A program made the position numbers and the translations under genes. Shown here one piece after another: positions 11,652-24,584 of a DNA stretch of 64,000 bases. This DNA is from Ophiostoma sp. CBS 140.51 (lineage: Eukaryota; Ascomycota; Sordariomycetes; Ophiostomatales; Ophiostomataceae): the NCBI GenBank assembly GCA_029298735.1, contig JANSLP010000084.1:1-64000 (forward strand), written 5' to 3'. The notes under the pieces are model-generated. The model ran no database searches, was not told where the DNA came from, and was given only the letters and a program-made list of their open reading frames with translations. Numbering within the stretch: the first letter of the stretch is position 1; every line of letters starts with the position of its first letter.

Positions 11652-14600
11652 TTATTTCTTGCTGTCTTGCGATGCAGGTCCACCACTCCCCACATTGTCT
11701 CGCCCACCACCGGCTGCCTCTCCGCCCTCTTCTTGTTTGCTGCTGTCGTCGTTTGTCTCCTCCAGATCCTCCTCGGACATGCCCATGGATGACAGCAGCT
11801 CCTCCAGCTTGGCCTCAAATACACGGAGTTCCCGCTCGAGCTTGTCGGCCGCCCTTTCGCCTCTTTATTCGTTTGCACATGGTTAGCTTTTGTTTTGCCT
11901 CGCTTGCTTCTTCCTCCTTCTTCTACTTTTCCACCTCGTGGCCTCGATCCGTCGTGCAGAACAAAGAGATATAAAAACCTCATAAACAATAGAACAATAA
12001 CAAACAACGCCATAAACAATAAGCAAGACACGCTCAAAATAGAACAGCAGGATACGGGCGAGTATGAGACGAAAACGACAAGGCACGAGTGGCAGCCGCC
12101 GCCACTCGATGGCCCAACGCAAACGACGTATGTGAACGTCGTCACGGGAAAGACACCAAGGTCTCCAAGTCCAAAAGATCATCAAAAGGTTGCAATATAA
12201 CCCGGCTCCAAGCGGACCCAAAAAGTCTAAACGTGGCATTCCTCCAGCCTCCTCTGGCCCTTGTTTTCCTTTTGTGTGCACATATTTTTCGCCTTTTGGT
12301 GCGTGCGAAAGATAGATCCATCTCCGGTATCTCCCCCAAGAGAAATGGGTCGACTTTTGAGAACTGTTCCTAGCAGCAAATGGAAAAAATTGATAGAAAG
12401 GGGGACGAGCACACACCGGAATGCAATTGCAAAAGAAACAAAAGAAACCATAAAGGGGGGTTTATCCCGAAAAATAAGATAAAAAACGCAGATGAAAGAT
12501 CATGCCAAATGCCAATGTAAGGGACAGGGACTCCATTGGAGAAGAGTGAGGGGAGCCGAAGAGAGATGAGCGAGAGCGATATCCCGATGAGAAGGAGGGT
12601 CAAAGGTCTCGAAGGGAAGGACGACCAAGAAAGCCTAGAGGGAAGCGAAGGGCAGATCATCTCTCCGCGCCCGCGTTCCCTCTTCCGTATTCCGTAGTCC
12701 CGTTGTTCTCCAAACAAGAGGAGGGTGAACTTGCAGTTCCTCTCCGTTTGTTGGTCCATGACCTTGATCCTCGTCGTGGGACCGTCCATTCCGTTCTCCG
12801 GATGAAAACTAAAGCTATTATGACCTCGCGTGTTTTTCTCTTGGTGATCTTGCCCCAGCCCAACTCAGCCTAGCAAACCCACTCGGGCAATTTTTTGCCT
12901 CTTATGCCCAGCTAAGACCTCATGAAAAGGGGTAGGAGCAGAATGAAAGCGAAGAATGAGAGAACTCGAGCGAATATGCGATGGAGCAATAACCAAAAGC
13001 ACAAGTCCTCATAGTCGATGAAATGCATACGCATAGGGGAAAGTTCAGGTGTGAGATGACCGAAAATAAGGCCGTAGAAAGCAAACCATCGACGTCGACA
13101 GTGTATTGGAGTACTAACGATTGGGGTCGATTTGTCTCCTTTTTCACCCTCGCATTTCCCAGTGCTTCCCTCCAAAAGAAAAAGCGTAGGCTTGTCCCCA
13201 CAGAAGCACCACGGACAGCCACGAGATATCAGGTGTTTTTTTTACCTTTTGGGTTAAGTCGCCAAGCGATCCCGTGTTCGAGGGAGGACAACGACGCTTG
13301 AGGAGGCACTTAGCTCCGTTTTCTTCAGCGCGGAATTTCTCCATAGCAAAGCCACATGGCAATTTCTATTTTCTGTTGGCGCATTCCATGAGCGCCTGAT
13401 CCCAACTATCGGCACAACAACGAATGTGAAGGGATCAGAAAAAGAAAAAATCGAGAGTAAAACGAACAAAAATGGAAGAAACGAGTGTGCCAGAAAGGTA
13501 TGTAAGGGAGGAAATAGACGGAACGAGTAGCAAAAAAAGTGTGAAATGAGACAAGAAAACAATGGCCAGGCCAACGAAAGACTCCGTAAAAGTGCCCGGA
13601 TACACGTATCGACCTGGGCCTATTCCGGTTGTCATCCTCTTCGGCTTGCCCATGCAGGGCGCGCTTGCACGATGGCAATGGTAAAACAATAGCGCCGCCC
13701 ACTGCACTGCAAAACCAACGACGGTGTAGGGATAAGGGCCTGAGCCAAAAGCAAAGAAACTTGAGAAAACACGCCATATTGAAAAGTGAGGCGGCTTATG
13801 TCTGTAAGGAAAGTGAAGAAATTTGAAGAACCAACGCGCGAGAACACCGAAAACATGCGGAGATGAGTGAGAAGAAAAAAAACAAAAGCGACCAGGTTGC
13901 GTTGGTCCAACTGTTTGGTTTGCTTGAACAAACATTGGCCACTCGTTCCTGTCGTTTGGACATCCTGGCGTCTCGTCATTCTGTCGTTCATAATCCTCCA
14001 GCTCCTTCATGCAAGCATATATCGCGCAACGACACTTGCGGCAAGTCCGCGCTCTTGCGTGCAACTTGTGGACAAGGTCAAGCTGGCGATGCTAACAATG
14101 AAGCTGTTGGCCAGCGCACTCGCCGGAGTACAGTGGACTCTTGTCGTTGATGTCCGTAAAACGTTGTGCGTCCACGTGTATATCACATTCTTCCCACTAG
14201 GAAAAGAATCTTGAGTAGAAAAGAAACAACAAAGAAGAGCAAGTAAACGTGACAACAAGCCGCTTGTAGCTGACAAGAGATGAAATCCGGCCAAGGAAAC
14301 ATCGACCATTGCCCCGGACCATCGTGTCACCAAACTCGGATCTGGGACCCTCAGGTGGGGTGGGCAGATAGCCATTTGGATCTTAGAAAATGGAGCATTG
14401 GCAACAAAGCGAATCTGATGTAGTATCGACAAAGGGAGCTTGAAGACCCTCCATCGGGACGGGGTTGACAGAACGAAATGTGGAAGTACAAACAAAAAAA
14501 CAAGCCCATGGCACGAGACATGCAGAACTCGCAAAATCCAGCGATGCAAAGGGCTATTCGTGACGGCCGGAGGCTGGGGCATAGGCGCGGGCACGGGCAC

Positions 14601-15518
14601 ATGGACAGCTTGGGTGGCTTCACCCTCCCAGCTGGGTCGGTCGGGTGGATGGGACTCGGAGTGAGGCAACAGAGTTCGAGGAAGACGACGGAAGACGACC
14701 CTGAAAATCGAAAAAGATGGCGGACAACACAAATCTCAGCCAATTAGACGAGCAGGGTGCAGGGGGCGCATGAACAGGGACCTTGGGGGATGGATGCCAC
14801 TCGGAAGAAAAAAAAAATAGGAAAACATAAAAATCGAACCACCTGGAAAGAGCATTTCTCCTTACCTAGCTAATTCTTCGAGGGCCTAGAAACCAGCCGC
14901 AAAAACAACAACACGAGTTAGTCGCAAAGTAGATGTAAGATGCGTATGAAGTAGATGGTGTCGCAGTGATCGGTAGGGGAGAGGGGCAGGGAATGGGGGC
15001 GTATGGAAAAGAGAGAAACACAGACAGGGGAATGCAATAAAGCAGGTGTTCATGGAAGCTGAATATGTGGTGATGGAAAAGGGGGAGATGTAGGAAAGAA
15101 GAGGAAGGGGGTAGGAACTCGGTGAACACGGAATTATCGTGGGCATCTGGAGACGAGGTGAGGTACTTCGCAGGAAGGAACGAGGGCCTAGTTGTAACGA
15201 AATAGGCAGGAAGAGCCGGCACAATATGCAGTTATGGGATACTGGGGGAAGGAGCCATGGGGAGTGTGGAAGGGAAAGTGCAAATGAGAGTGATAGAAAA
15301 ACAGAAAGGGAAAGAGGGGAACGGGGCCAGCTGACCTGTGCTAGACCTGCTCTCTGAGCAGCAACTGAGGTTGGAGGTTGGTCGGCGGGCGGCAGTGATG
15401 ATGATGATGTTGTGGAAGGAGGGGCATCCGTTGCCTGGCGAGCTTGTAATTGTCCATTTTGGTGCTCTGGTTGTTGCTGCTGGCCGTTGGCCGCCTTGTC
15501 GGCGTCGTTGGTGGCCAT
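11652..15518 (-). CDS. Small coiled-coil protein with acidic tail, unrecognised; three exons
   Basis: I do not recognise the family. Exon 1 (15518-15336, 61 codons) starts at an ATG in excellent context (CACCATGGCC) and is rich in Gln, Ser, Thr and Pro. It ends at a GTCAGC donor. A 450-bp intron ends with GACTAAC...TTTCTAG at 14886. Exon 2 is only 20 nt (14885-14866, ALEELA plus two bases) and is followed by a GTAAGG donor. The last exon (11853-11652) begins in matching phase, completing Arg and continuing AADKLERELRVFEAKLEELL, then SSMGMSEEDLEE and a Gly/Glu/Asp/Ser tail to stop TAA. The joined product is 134 residues with one continuous amphipathic coiled coil spanning the exon joins. Branch-like GCTAAC precedes the last exon, but its acceptor AAAG is weak. 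The implied second intron is 3,012 bp, unusual for a fungus; unseen middle exons, or two genes, are alternatives. Exon 1 and the microexon are firmer than the full model. Confidence 0.45.
11854..14865 (-). other. 3.0-kb presumed intron or unresolved exon region
   Basis: This stretch lies between the microexon and the last exon of the minus-strand coiled-coil gene. Both strands carry only short frames without family resemblance. Candidate minus-strand segments (around 14700-14520 and 14060-13900) are open but composition-driven, and do not give phase-compatible, convincing exons. No transposon ORF or tRNA is visible. It could be a very long intron, hold small RNAs, or separate two genes. Confidence 0.3.
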
Positions 15519-15745
15519 GGTGCTGTGTGTAGTTCACTATATGTCTCTCCCTCTTCCGTCTATCCGATGGCTGGCGAGCAGATGCCGTAGTTTGTGCAGT
15601 GGTTGTCCGTCCTGTGCTCCCGTCTGCCGTATTCCGTCTTTCGACTTCCGTCTTCCGTCTTCCGTGGTGGACGGGAGAGGGACGGTCATCAATTTGGGAT
15701 TCGCTTCTCACTGTTAACTATTGCTGTCCGGCAGCTAGGTCTGTG

Positions 15746-15750
15746 ATTGG
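15746..15750 (-). promoter_or_regulatory. CCAAT box upstream of the coiled-coil gene
   Basis: ATTGG on the + strand reads CCAAT on the minus strand, about 230 bp upstream of the ATG at 15518. This fits the usual position of a HAP-complex binding site in fungal promoters. Function is inferred from sequence and position only. Confidence 0.3.
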
Positions 15751-15759
15751 TGGGGCAGG

Positions 15760-18700
15760 AAGGCGCGGCATGAACCTACTGTGTGCTACAGAACGACAAA
15801 GTGTGTATAGTGTGGGGACACTTTCTGCACGGTACAATTAGTACGATCAAGATGCCAAACCGACGAGAATACCAGAACAAAAACGTCGGTTCAGAAAAGC
15901 ATGTCCATCGCTGACGGAAAAGATGCAAAAGAGGAAAGGGAAACGTCGAAAAGCAGTGAAAACAGCATGCGTTCCAGGAAGGATGGGCAAACTCCCATAT
16001 CAAAGACAGATACGACGTAGCAGAGAGGATGTCAGATACATGAGGCAAAAATGTGAAATATGACCAGAGCGCCGGGGCCACGAAGGCAATGACTGGGTCA
16101 CAAAGTTATCAAAGCTGCAGCCGCGGGAGCAGCGTGAGAAGTACGACAAGCACGATGAACCACCGCCCGACGGCAACATAGAGAAGGATGAAACATCGCT
16201 CTGAAGTCAGGGAAAGCTTGACAAAGAGTCAAAACAAGCCTACACGGGTGCTACGGCGAACACATACACTACTTGACAAGCTTGTGGTGGTTGAGAAGAT
16301 TCTCATGGCGAAGCACTCATAATACTTTCCCCAACAGTACTTCCTTCTCCAGCCGTTAGCCCTGTGATATGCAGCCCAAATCCTTTTGAAGAATTCGAGA
16401 AGGCGGACGAAAGCCGGCCGGCTACACGTTCATTCGCTCTTGCCTGCTCCAGCAAATGCAGAATCCGTCGTCGCTTCCTATTTGGCGACTGCTGTCAACA
16501 AGCTCGGCGCTTTCCTTTTTTTCTCTTATTGTCCCAAAATCGCAGATAACGCAGGTCGTCACAGCAGCGCAAAAGTAGGCCGGTGTATTGCCTATAACGA
16601 GGAAGCTCTCTTTCCTCCCCTTCATCTTCTTTTTTCTCTTCGTGTCCCAAAAAGCATGAGGAACAAGCAAATATATGCAGCCAGGCCGGCCAGGGCCACG
16701 CGGGAACGAAGACGGTCAAAAAGAGGAGGGGCGTGCAATTAAGGCCCTACCAGCCAGCAAGTGTGACCGTGGGTGCGGGTTTTGGGGGCGTGCGGACAAG
16801 AAGGGAAGGAGGGGGTGGAGAAGGAACAGATGGGGAGGGGGGACGATGAGAAAAAGGGGGAAACATGCCTGAGCCCAAATCGTACGATTTCTGCAGAGTG
16901 GTCCATCAACGCGCGACGGAGAATAAAAACTAAATTCAAAATAAATACAAAATAATGGGAACTAAAAACACCGACCCCGAAAAAAAAATGAGAATGAAAA
17001 GAAAGGTAAGGGTAAGAAGAGAGAAGCGAGATGGGGTCTGTCTTCTGGGCATCCTTTTCGTCTTGCTGTTGCTGGCCAGAACCAGAGTTTGAGGCGGCGT
17101 CTCAGTTCACGATACAAGAGACGCGAGACAATGGAGATATCGATAGACGTAGAGTGAGAGACACATGAGACCGCGATGGTAAACAAAAACTGCCATGGCG
17201 ACTGGCTGCCCTGTACGAAGTGTATACATAACGGCTGTTGGAGGACGACGCTCACGTCACTCGATTAGAGAAAGGTGCTTTTCAGGTACCATTTGTATGG
17301 GAAATGTATGCATTCTGTACATCTTCCCGAAATACGATAGGGCGGAGAAAAAGAACGGCCAGGAGGGGCGATCGAAGAAAAGCATTCTGAGAATGCCAGG
17401 CCGGGCGGCACCCCTTTTTCCTTTTTCCCTCTGTGCGCAGGTCGGATTTTGAACAAAATCGCATGTTTTCCCAGAGCCAAGACGTGGCATTTCCTGCATT
17501 TCTCATTTTCTGACATGGGATTTCGTCTTTCTGGCGTCGGTTGAGGCGCCTTCCACTGCGATTCGATGGAGGAAGGTGCAGAAGGTGCACCCCTCCCCCT
17601 GTCATCGGTTCTAGACCATGGCCGACCGTGGATGGAGAGAAGGCAATCATGTCATAATCAGGTGTTCTTTTGCTTCTGGTGCCCTTTTGGTGGTTTTTTC
17701 CCTCACAAGCCCGTTTCTCTTTTCTTTTTCCCTGTTCGACGCTATGGAAAGCGGAAACACACGCGCTCCAACCACCCGAATGGAGAACAAAGGTAAAAAG
17801 AAGACGAGGCCCACAGTCCTTTAAATTCCTATTTCCTATGGCCTCGTATCTCTTAGAGACTCTTACATTCACACTGGCAGTCATTGATTCATCGATTTTG
17901 CTACGAAGTATGGATTCCTCAATTTTCCATTTTCTCGGTCTCGCTTCGCTTGTTATTGCCCAGCTCATCGAGCCCGCGGAGGCTGCCGGGCTTTGGAGAC
18001 GAAGTACTTTGTAGCCAAATATTTGAATACAAAGCAGTTGTATACGGAGTACACATACCCTGTTGCCTAACACTCTACATGGATTCGCACTTTAGCTTGT
18101 GCGCCTCTCTTCGTCCAGGCACGGCTGGAGGCTGACTTGCAGTATGTTGCACCTGTGTTGTCGATGTCGATATGTCTCATTCGCGCCAGGTGGCTGCAGA
18201 GCACTACGTGGTACGTATCTTGTGTCCGGCCAGCAACTCACGCGCTTGTGCCTGTGTCTACAAGTAGCTCAATCAGCGAATACCTGCCCGTTGGCTGTCA
18301 AACCTGTCGCCAACTTGTCGCCTGTCGCCGCCCAAGAGGGCAGGACCGAACCACAGCCGTCTCCAGCCGACCAATGATTTTCGACTATTCTACGCATCCT
18401 GTCGACCACTCAACACAACGGCAATTGGCGTCTTTTCGATTCCGGCACAAATTGTCGATACAGACGTCCTCGACTGCCCACCTTCCTCCACCACTTCGCC
18501 TCGACAGCAAACGTCTTTGCTCACTGTATGTTGCCATTCTCCGTTTGCTTTTGCCCATCCATTTGCCCCGGCCCCAATCTGAAGCCTGCTTTGTGCATCC
18601 TGCTTGTTGGCTTTGTGCATCCTATTTTTGTCAGTGTTCCGTATTCCGGCGTCGCGTCGGCCCTCCTGCACAATAAGATACGGCTGTGGGCACTAGCCCT

Positions 18701-21700
18701 GCTCCACGAGCTCGCACTCCTGCACTTTAAAGCAGCACTGAAGCCGAATCGTCCAACAACCTGTGAGATACATTCTCAGTAAATACCTGCAAAACTGAGA
18801 CGACAAGTAATAGCGATCGACCGCGTTCCTTCCTCCTCTCCTCAGAACCGTTGCTTCCCTTTTTTCACGACAGCGCTTGCCTCCTGCGCAAAACCCCGTC
18901 CGCCACGTCCTGATTGGCTGATCTGACCCCATCGACGCCATCGAAATCGTACGTTTTTTTCTGAACTTCCCATCCCTTCCCACACTGACAGAACACACAC
19001 GCCCCCCCTGAGGTTTCTTGGGTCCAAGTCCCCATGTCTTTATGCTTTTCCCGTTCTTTCTTGGGTGCATCTTTCCCTTTCGCACTCTCTCAATCTCCAT
19101 TTCCTTGTCTGTTGCCGAATTTTTTTGCCCGCTTTTTGGCGAATTCGAACCCTGCGTAGTGCTGTTGTTGGTCCTCCCCTGTCGTCTTTTTGGCCGTTTG
19201 GACGGGATTCCCCTCATGCTTGTACACGCCCCTCCCCTTTGTTTCTTTGTCTTGAAGGAGAGAAGAGACGGGATCAAACTTCCAAACACTGCTATTACGG
19301 ATACCACATTTTTCGTGTTGCCCTTCTTTCCCACGGTTGTTTCCTCTTCTGGGCATGTACTCGTGAGGTAAGAGGTACTTTTGATGCTCGTAAATGCTGG
19401 ATCGTTCCTGCCCTTTTTGGCCAAAAGTACTGTATTTTCTCCACCGTGAAAGACCAGACCGGTATTGTTGATTGGAGGTTGCCTTGCATCGTTCCAGACG
19501 CTGGTTTCCTCATTGAGCAAGTACCTACTACCCAGCCTAGACTACCTTCTCCCCAAATCCCATTCTCTCTGTTTTGCAATTCAACGTCCCTCGAAGGACT
19601 GCACTTCATATTGAACCTCACATCCACCTCACCTTTTTCCTCACTGTACCTATTTTGGCCATGTTCCTGGCGAGGATCAGCAACCGCGAGGCCTATCCTT
19701 TTTGCGGGACAATATACAGTATTCGTAGACGCTCGCCGTCTCAACTTGCCGGCTTGAATGTGTGGTGCCTGTGCATTCATTTGTGACAAGGACGAGGCCA
19801 GTTTGTTTCTTCTTGCCTCGTCTGTCTCTCGAGCCCTTGGCTTGTCCTTTGCTCCTTCCTTCGCCTTCACCCTGGGGCAATATGCTTTTTTGTACGAAGG
19901 CACGGTAGGCCCTGGCTCGTTTGCTCCTTCCTGCTTTGTCGATTTGTCGCTTTTCGAGATGCGCTTTCTTGCCCTTCCACTCTCTACGTTTTGGCAAGCC
20001 TCGCTGGGGCCGATATTCTAGACAATATACATTATTGACCTTGTGTTTTTGCAATTTTCCTATTGTTGTGTCCATGTTAGCCGTAGCCGCGTATTACAGT
20101 CAGATAACCTCCCCGCTCACCCTCTTCTCGGTCTGCGTTGGTGTGCACTTGCCTTTTTTTTTTACAACAATAGCGGTAAGGAGAGCTCCATAGCGTTGTG
20201 CGTCGCTCTTTCCTTATTTCACTCTTTGTGTTAGACCCGCACCTGCCACTTACACCATCCACCACCACTTTCCGTTGCTGACCCCAATAAGGTCTTTCCC
20301 GTTCCTCGCTTTCTTTCCCTGCCCATTTCCTACCTCCCTCTCTTTCTCGATTTTCGACGTCAAACAACTTCCAACTTCTCGACGACGCCTTCTTTTCTCT
20401 CGATCTCCGGCTTTCTCGCCTTTTAATCGTCACGTTTTCAGCTTTTCGTAGCCAACCTCACATCTAACCTACTTCACGACGACGGCTTTTGATCGGTTCT
20501 ATCACCATCCACTCAAGTTCAACCTCACAACCACCTACGTGCGCCCTCTTCGCTCTTTCGCAATCTCTACATAAACTGCACTCGTTTACCAACATCGAAC
20601 GCTCTTCTCCGATACGGCGTACTTTCACATCACCACAACGGCCCCCAACGAAACGGCCAGGACAGACTCCTATCTCCCGTAAGATGCGCCCACTGTTTCT
20701 TCATGCTCTCCTTTTGCACTCCTCTCCACTCCCTCCCAACTCGGCAAACACCGTATGCATCTCGTGACGCGCCGGTCGGCTTGTTCGTTGCTTCCACTCT
20801 CCACCTACATCGTTCTTCAGCATACCTGCTAGACTGTACGAGAGGTACTTTGTATAGTATCGTCCAGGAAGGTTGGATTCGCGAGCTCTCATAGCGCCTT
20901 GTGCCCTCCCCTGCTTCATCACTGTTCCTCGCTTCGAGTCATCCCTCCTCCCTCCTCCCTCACCAACAACAACTTCATACCCTTGCCTTCGTGCCAACTT
21001 GGTCTGGTCCTTTCTTGTCAAGACAACCAGCCACGGAACGAAAAGCCCTATCCCAAAAGCCCGGGATCTCTCCCGTGTTGGCGCCATCTTCTTTCGTTGA
21101 AAGAAACGAGTTCTTTCTTTCCCAATCTCCCCTACCTCATTTTCTCTCATCCCCCGTCCACACTCATACCACATTCCCACACGCCATTCTTTTTGCCTCT
21201 CCCTTTCTTTCCTGCAAGCCGCCACCAAAGGAGAAAGATTGGGGCCCAGAACCTCTAGTTTCTTGAAGTCAATACGCCTACCGCTATCCAGAGCGTTGGT
21301 GTCGATTAAACTAGATTCAGTCCACGATTTAATATAATAGTGGTCTGTTTCTTCTCCCTCATCACATATCATCTCTTCTTGTTTGACCTTTTTCACTTTC
21401 TCGTTTTCAATATCTACATTCCCTCCCCAGTCCCGGCTTCGTTGGACAAAACTGCTATTTGCATCTTACGCTCGACGCTCGTTGTGTCTCACTTTCGAAA
21501 TCCCCTTACTTACCATTGGCATTGTTTAATATCTACAGACCAAGTACAAACACTCTTACACACACCTATCATTCGGCCATCGACTAATCGCTTCTTCCAA
21601 TCTTTCATCTGTACGTATATGGTATTCCCTGCCTGCCACTGGGTGTATGAGACGTCGCGTTGCTCTTATTTTTGGTTCTGCGATCTCCAGACCCATATCT

Positions 21701-22208
21701 TCAAGATCAGCCCCCCCTCCTTCCTCCTTCCTCGTCTCCTCCCGTCCCTCGTCTTCTCTTTTCCGCTTTCCATTTACCATCCCTTCTTTTTATTCTCCTG
21801 TCTTTTTTGACTCGCACCTGCCCCGCTGCACCCTCCTCCACCTGCAACCGCACTCTGCACTCTGCACGCTTCTCAGGCGGTTGCTACCGTTTCACTCTTC
21901 CCTCCTCCTTCCGCAACCTTTGCTCCTTTCAGGAGGTAGGGTGTGCTTTCTGGGGCTCTTGCTACGACTTTATTTCTTCTCGCTTCTCGTTTTGTCTCTT
22001 GTCTGCTTTTGAATATTCCGTGCACGGATCCGATTTGCTGACACTCGACGGCTTTTGTAGCCCATTGTCTCCGACTCACCACTTTTCTTTCTTCGGATTT
22101 CTTCCCTTTCCCAGCGCTTTCTGAACAATCAAATCTTCCTTTTCATGGTCACAGAGACCCGGCCTGAAGATTGACGATAACGAGGAGAGTCACAAAATTG
22201 TCCCCAAT
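15760..22208. other. Long intergenic region and leader of the SAM/HMG gene
   Basis: No gene can be supported here. The largest frames (minus 17282-18073, minus 18693-19520, minus 20701-21396, plus 19065-19757) have no recognisable domains and mutually overlap other open frames. From about 19.0 kb the + strand turns C/T-rich, and from 20.2 kb strongly so, which resembles the other leaders in this window and suggests a long 5' leader or promoter for the SAM/HMG gene. ACAATATACAGTATT near 19709 is partly repeated as ACAATATACATTATT near 20023. A TACGGAGTAC motif lies near 18043. Confidence 0.4.
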
Positions 22209-24584
22209 ATGTCACAACGTCTAGAGGACGAGCTCGAAGAGCTCCAACTCTCTCAATACTATGAGGCCTTTGTCGACCAGGGCTTCGACACGTGGGAGAC
22301 GATTCTGGACATCACGGAGTCGGATCTGTAAGTTTTTCTCCTTGTTTTCGACTTCGGTCGTCAAAGCAGTAGCAAACTAATACTAATATGACTGTTTTCA
22401 CAGAGACGCACTCGGCGTCAAACTCGGCCACCGTCGGGTAAGAATGGCCAGTCCTTTTTTCACCTTGTTTCCAAGGCCATGTTGACTAACGAGATCCTAT
22501 ATTTAGAAACTGCAAAGACGTATCGCGAATTACCGCGGTATCGCCCCAGATGTCGCTCTCGCATCACCCACACGCACATCCGCCGACGACTCTACACGGC
22601 CCGAGCCAACATCAAAGCAGGAGGCACCATCCACATTCAACCTCGACAGCCGCGGCGCAGTACCGGGCGTTCTGGCAAAGCGCAAATACCGTCGGCATCC
22701 CAAAGTACGTATTCAAAGACTCGATTTTATTCGTTCTGCAAAGCCATTACTAACAGTTACACCCAGCCGGATGAGAACGCACCAGAACGCCCGCCTTCCG
22801 CCTATGTTCTCTTTTCGAACAGTACGTCAACGGACAAAGACGCTCGTCATACGATACGAAGCTGCTAACACATGCAAACAGAGACAAGAGAGGAGCTCAA
22901 GGGCCAGAACCTAACGTTCACTGAGATAGCGAAGCACGTGGGCGAGAACTGGCAGGGTCTCACTGCGGCAGAACGTGAGCCCTTCGAGACGCAAGCCCAA
23001 CTTGCAAAGGACAAGTATAACCAGGACTTGTCGGAGTACAAGAAGACCGAAGATTACAAGCAGTATATGGTCTATCTCCAGGAGTTCAAGGCCAAGCACA
23101 GTGGCAACCAGGCGCAAGGTGTGTCTTATTTCTTCCCCGCAAATGGTATGCCTCGACCTTGAATAAATCAAGAAGCAGAAAAAAAGAAACAGAAAACAGT
23201 GGATTGCGGTTGCTTCTTCGAGACTATTTGTTTCGATGAAATATACCCATTCTATTTGAAATGGAATACTATTTTGTTGTCTCTCTGCAGGAGGCGGAGC
23301 AAAAGAACTCCCTTTTCCTCTCCTCCTTGGCCTCTACCAAAAGAAAAATATCTGCTGTTGTTTTTGTTTGCTTGCTCGTTTTATTTTTATTTGCATCCTG
23401 TCTAACGCTGTATCTTTCTTTTTTCCCAATCTCTAGAAAAAGATGCATTCAAGCGCATCAGGCTCGCAGACTTCAGCACTTCGTCCACCCCAACTATCGG
23501 AACCAGTTCGGCCTCACCACCAGCAGCCAACCACCGCGATAACGACCGCCGCAGCAAGCGCAAAGGCGAAGGAATGAACGGACTCGGCTCCCGCAGTGGC
23601 AGCGAAGGCCCGCACGATAGCGACAACCACCACATTAGTCGGAAACGCCGCTTCGGATCGACCGCCTCTGGTTCGGACTACACGGCTTCGCCTACACCCG
23701 GGCTGATGCATTCGCCAACGACCCTCAACCACCAACCGGTCAATTCTAAGCACAACGATCCGGCTCACTCGTACCGCTCGCCGCCATCGCGCCCTACCAG
23801 CCTCAGTCCCCACGTCCACACCGCTTCTGCTCTCCCGCCAAACCACGGCCAGTCGACAGCGATCCGCCGCAGCGACAGTGGCGGCAGTGCCCAGATGAGC
23901 CTGCCTTCTCTTTCGCACATGTTCCACGACGACAGACGCCCACACTCGCCAACCGCCAATGGTCCGATGTCTGGTTCCAAGCCAGATGCTGGAAGCAACA
24001 ACAACGCGACGCCCGGAACCGCTAGCCCCGGTCTGCCTCCGCACAGCAACGGCATGGCCACGAGCAGCAGCAGCGCTAGCAACGCCAGCAACGCCAGCAA
24101 CGCCAGCAACGCCAGCAACGGATCAGCCACTTCGTACTCGACCGCCAGCAGCAACGGCAGCGGCAGCTATCCTCGCACGCCGCTTGATGGGTCCATGCCC
24201 ATCCACGCGCTTCTTTCCGGCACTAGTAAGCCTCTATCTCCGACATCGCCGCACTCGTCGTCTGCGTCACCCCATTCGGCATCGATCCCTCCGCATCCGC
24301 AGCCATACCCTCACAACGGCATGCAGCACCCGCCACAGCACTCACCGCACTACCCTCCTCAGTACCCACAGCATCAACACGCGCACTCGCACCACGGACC
24401 GCCACCGCAGGACCCTCCTCCTTACCACCATACGGCTTCTCCTAAGCACTCGCCCCCGCCTGCCGCGTCATGGAACTACCCGCACGGCCAGTCTCCTGCA
24501 GACCACCCGCCCATGTACAAGGACCACGGTGTTAGCAACATGATCCGCCAGCCGGCCGGTGCGCCGTACCAGTACCGGTCTTAG
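22209..24584 (+). CDS. SAM-domain plus HMG-box DNA-binding protein
   Basis: Likely nuclear DNA-binding regulator. Six exons: 22209-22327, 22404-22437, 22507-22704, 22767-22821, 22882-23118 and 23437-24584, total 596 residues; all introns are GT-AG, the first four 60-76 bp and the last 318 bp. Phases join exactly. Residues 1-60 form a SAM domain (LQLSQYYEAFVDQGFDTWE, then LDALGVKLGHRRKLQRRIA), a protein-interaction fold. Residues about 118-195 form an HMG box beginning PDENAPERPPSAYVLFSN, with the usual NWQGLTAAEREPF core, preceded by a basic KRKYRRHPK segment that may add DNA contact or nuclear targeting. The C-terminal 380 residues are low complexity: Ser/Pro/His-rich with an (AlaSerAsn) repeat and a His/Pro/Gln stretch. 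SAM-HMG fusions occur widely in Pezizomycotina; HMG-box proteins there often act in mating and development, but no specific role is shown here. Confidence 0.85.
24081..24119 (+). repeat. In-frame 9-bp minisatellite in the HMG gene
   Basis: Four perfect AACGCCAGC units follow a degenerate AGCGCTAGC unit, encoding Ala-Ser-Asn triplets in the disordered C-terminal part of the HMG-box protein. It is a likely site of length variation between strains. Confidence 0.85.

Noticed and set aside
14007..14732. Minus-strand 241-codon frame as middle exon of the coiled-coil gene
   Set aside because: An acceptor near 14704 gives an open frame in the right phase, but the product breaks the coiled coil, is composition-driven and ends without joining the last exon.
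19100..19210. Possible minus-strand tRNA (GGTTCGAATTC resembles a B box near 19141)
   Set aside because: No A box at the right distance and no acceptor or anticodon stem can be formed.
18693..19520. Minus-strand 275-codon frame
   Set aside because: No ATG in good context near a promoter signal, no domain, and the opposite strand is equally open.
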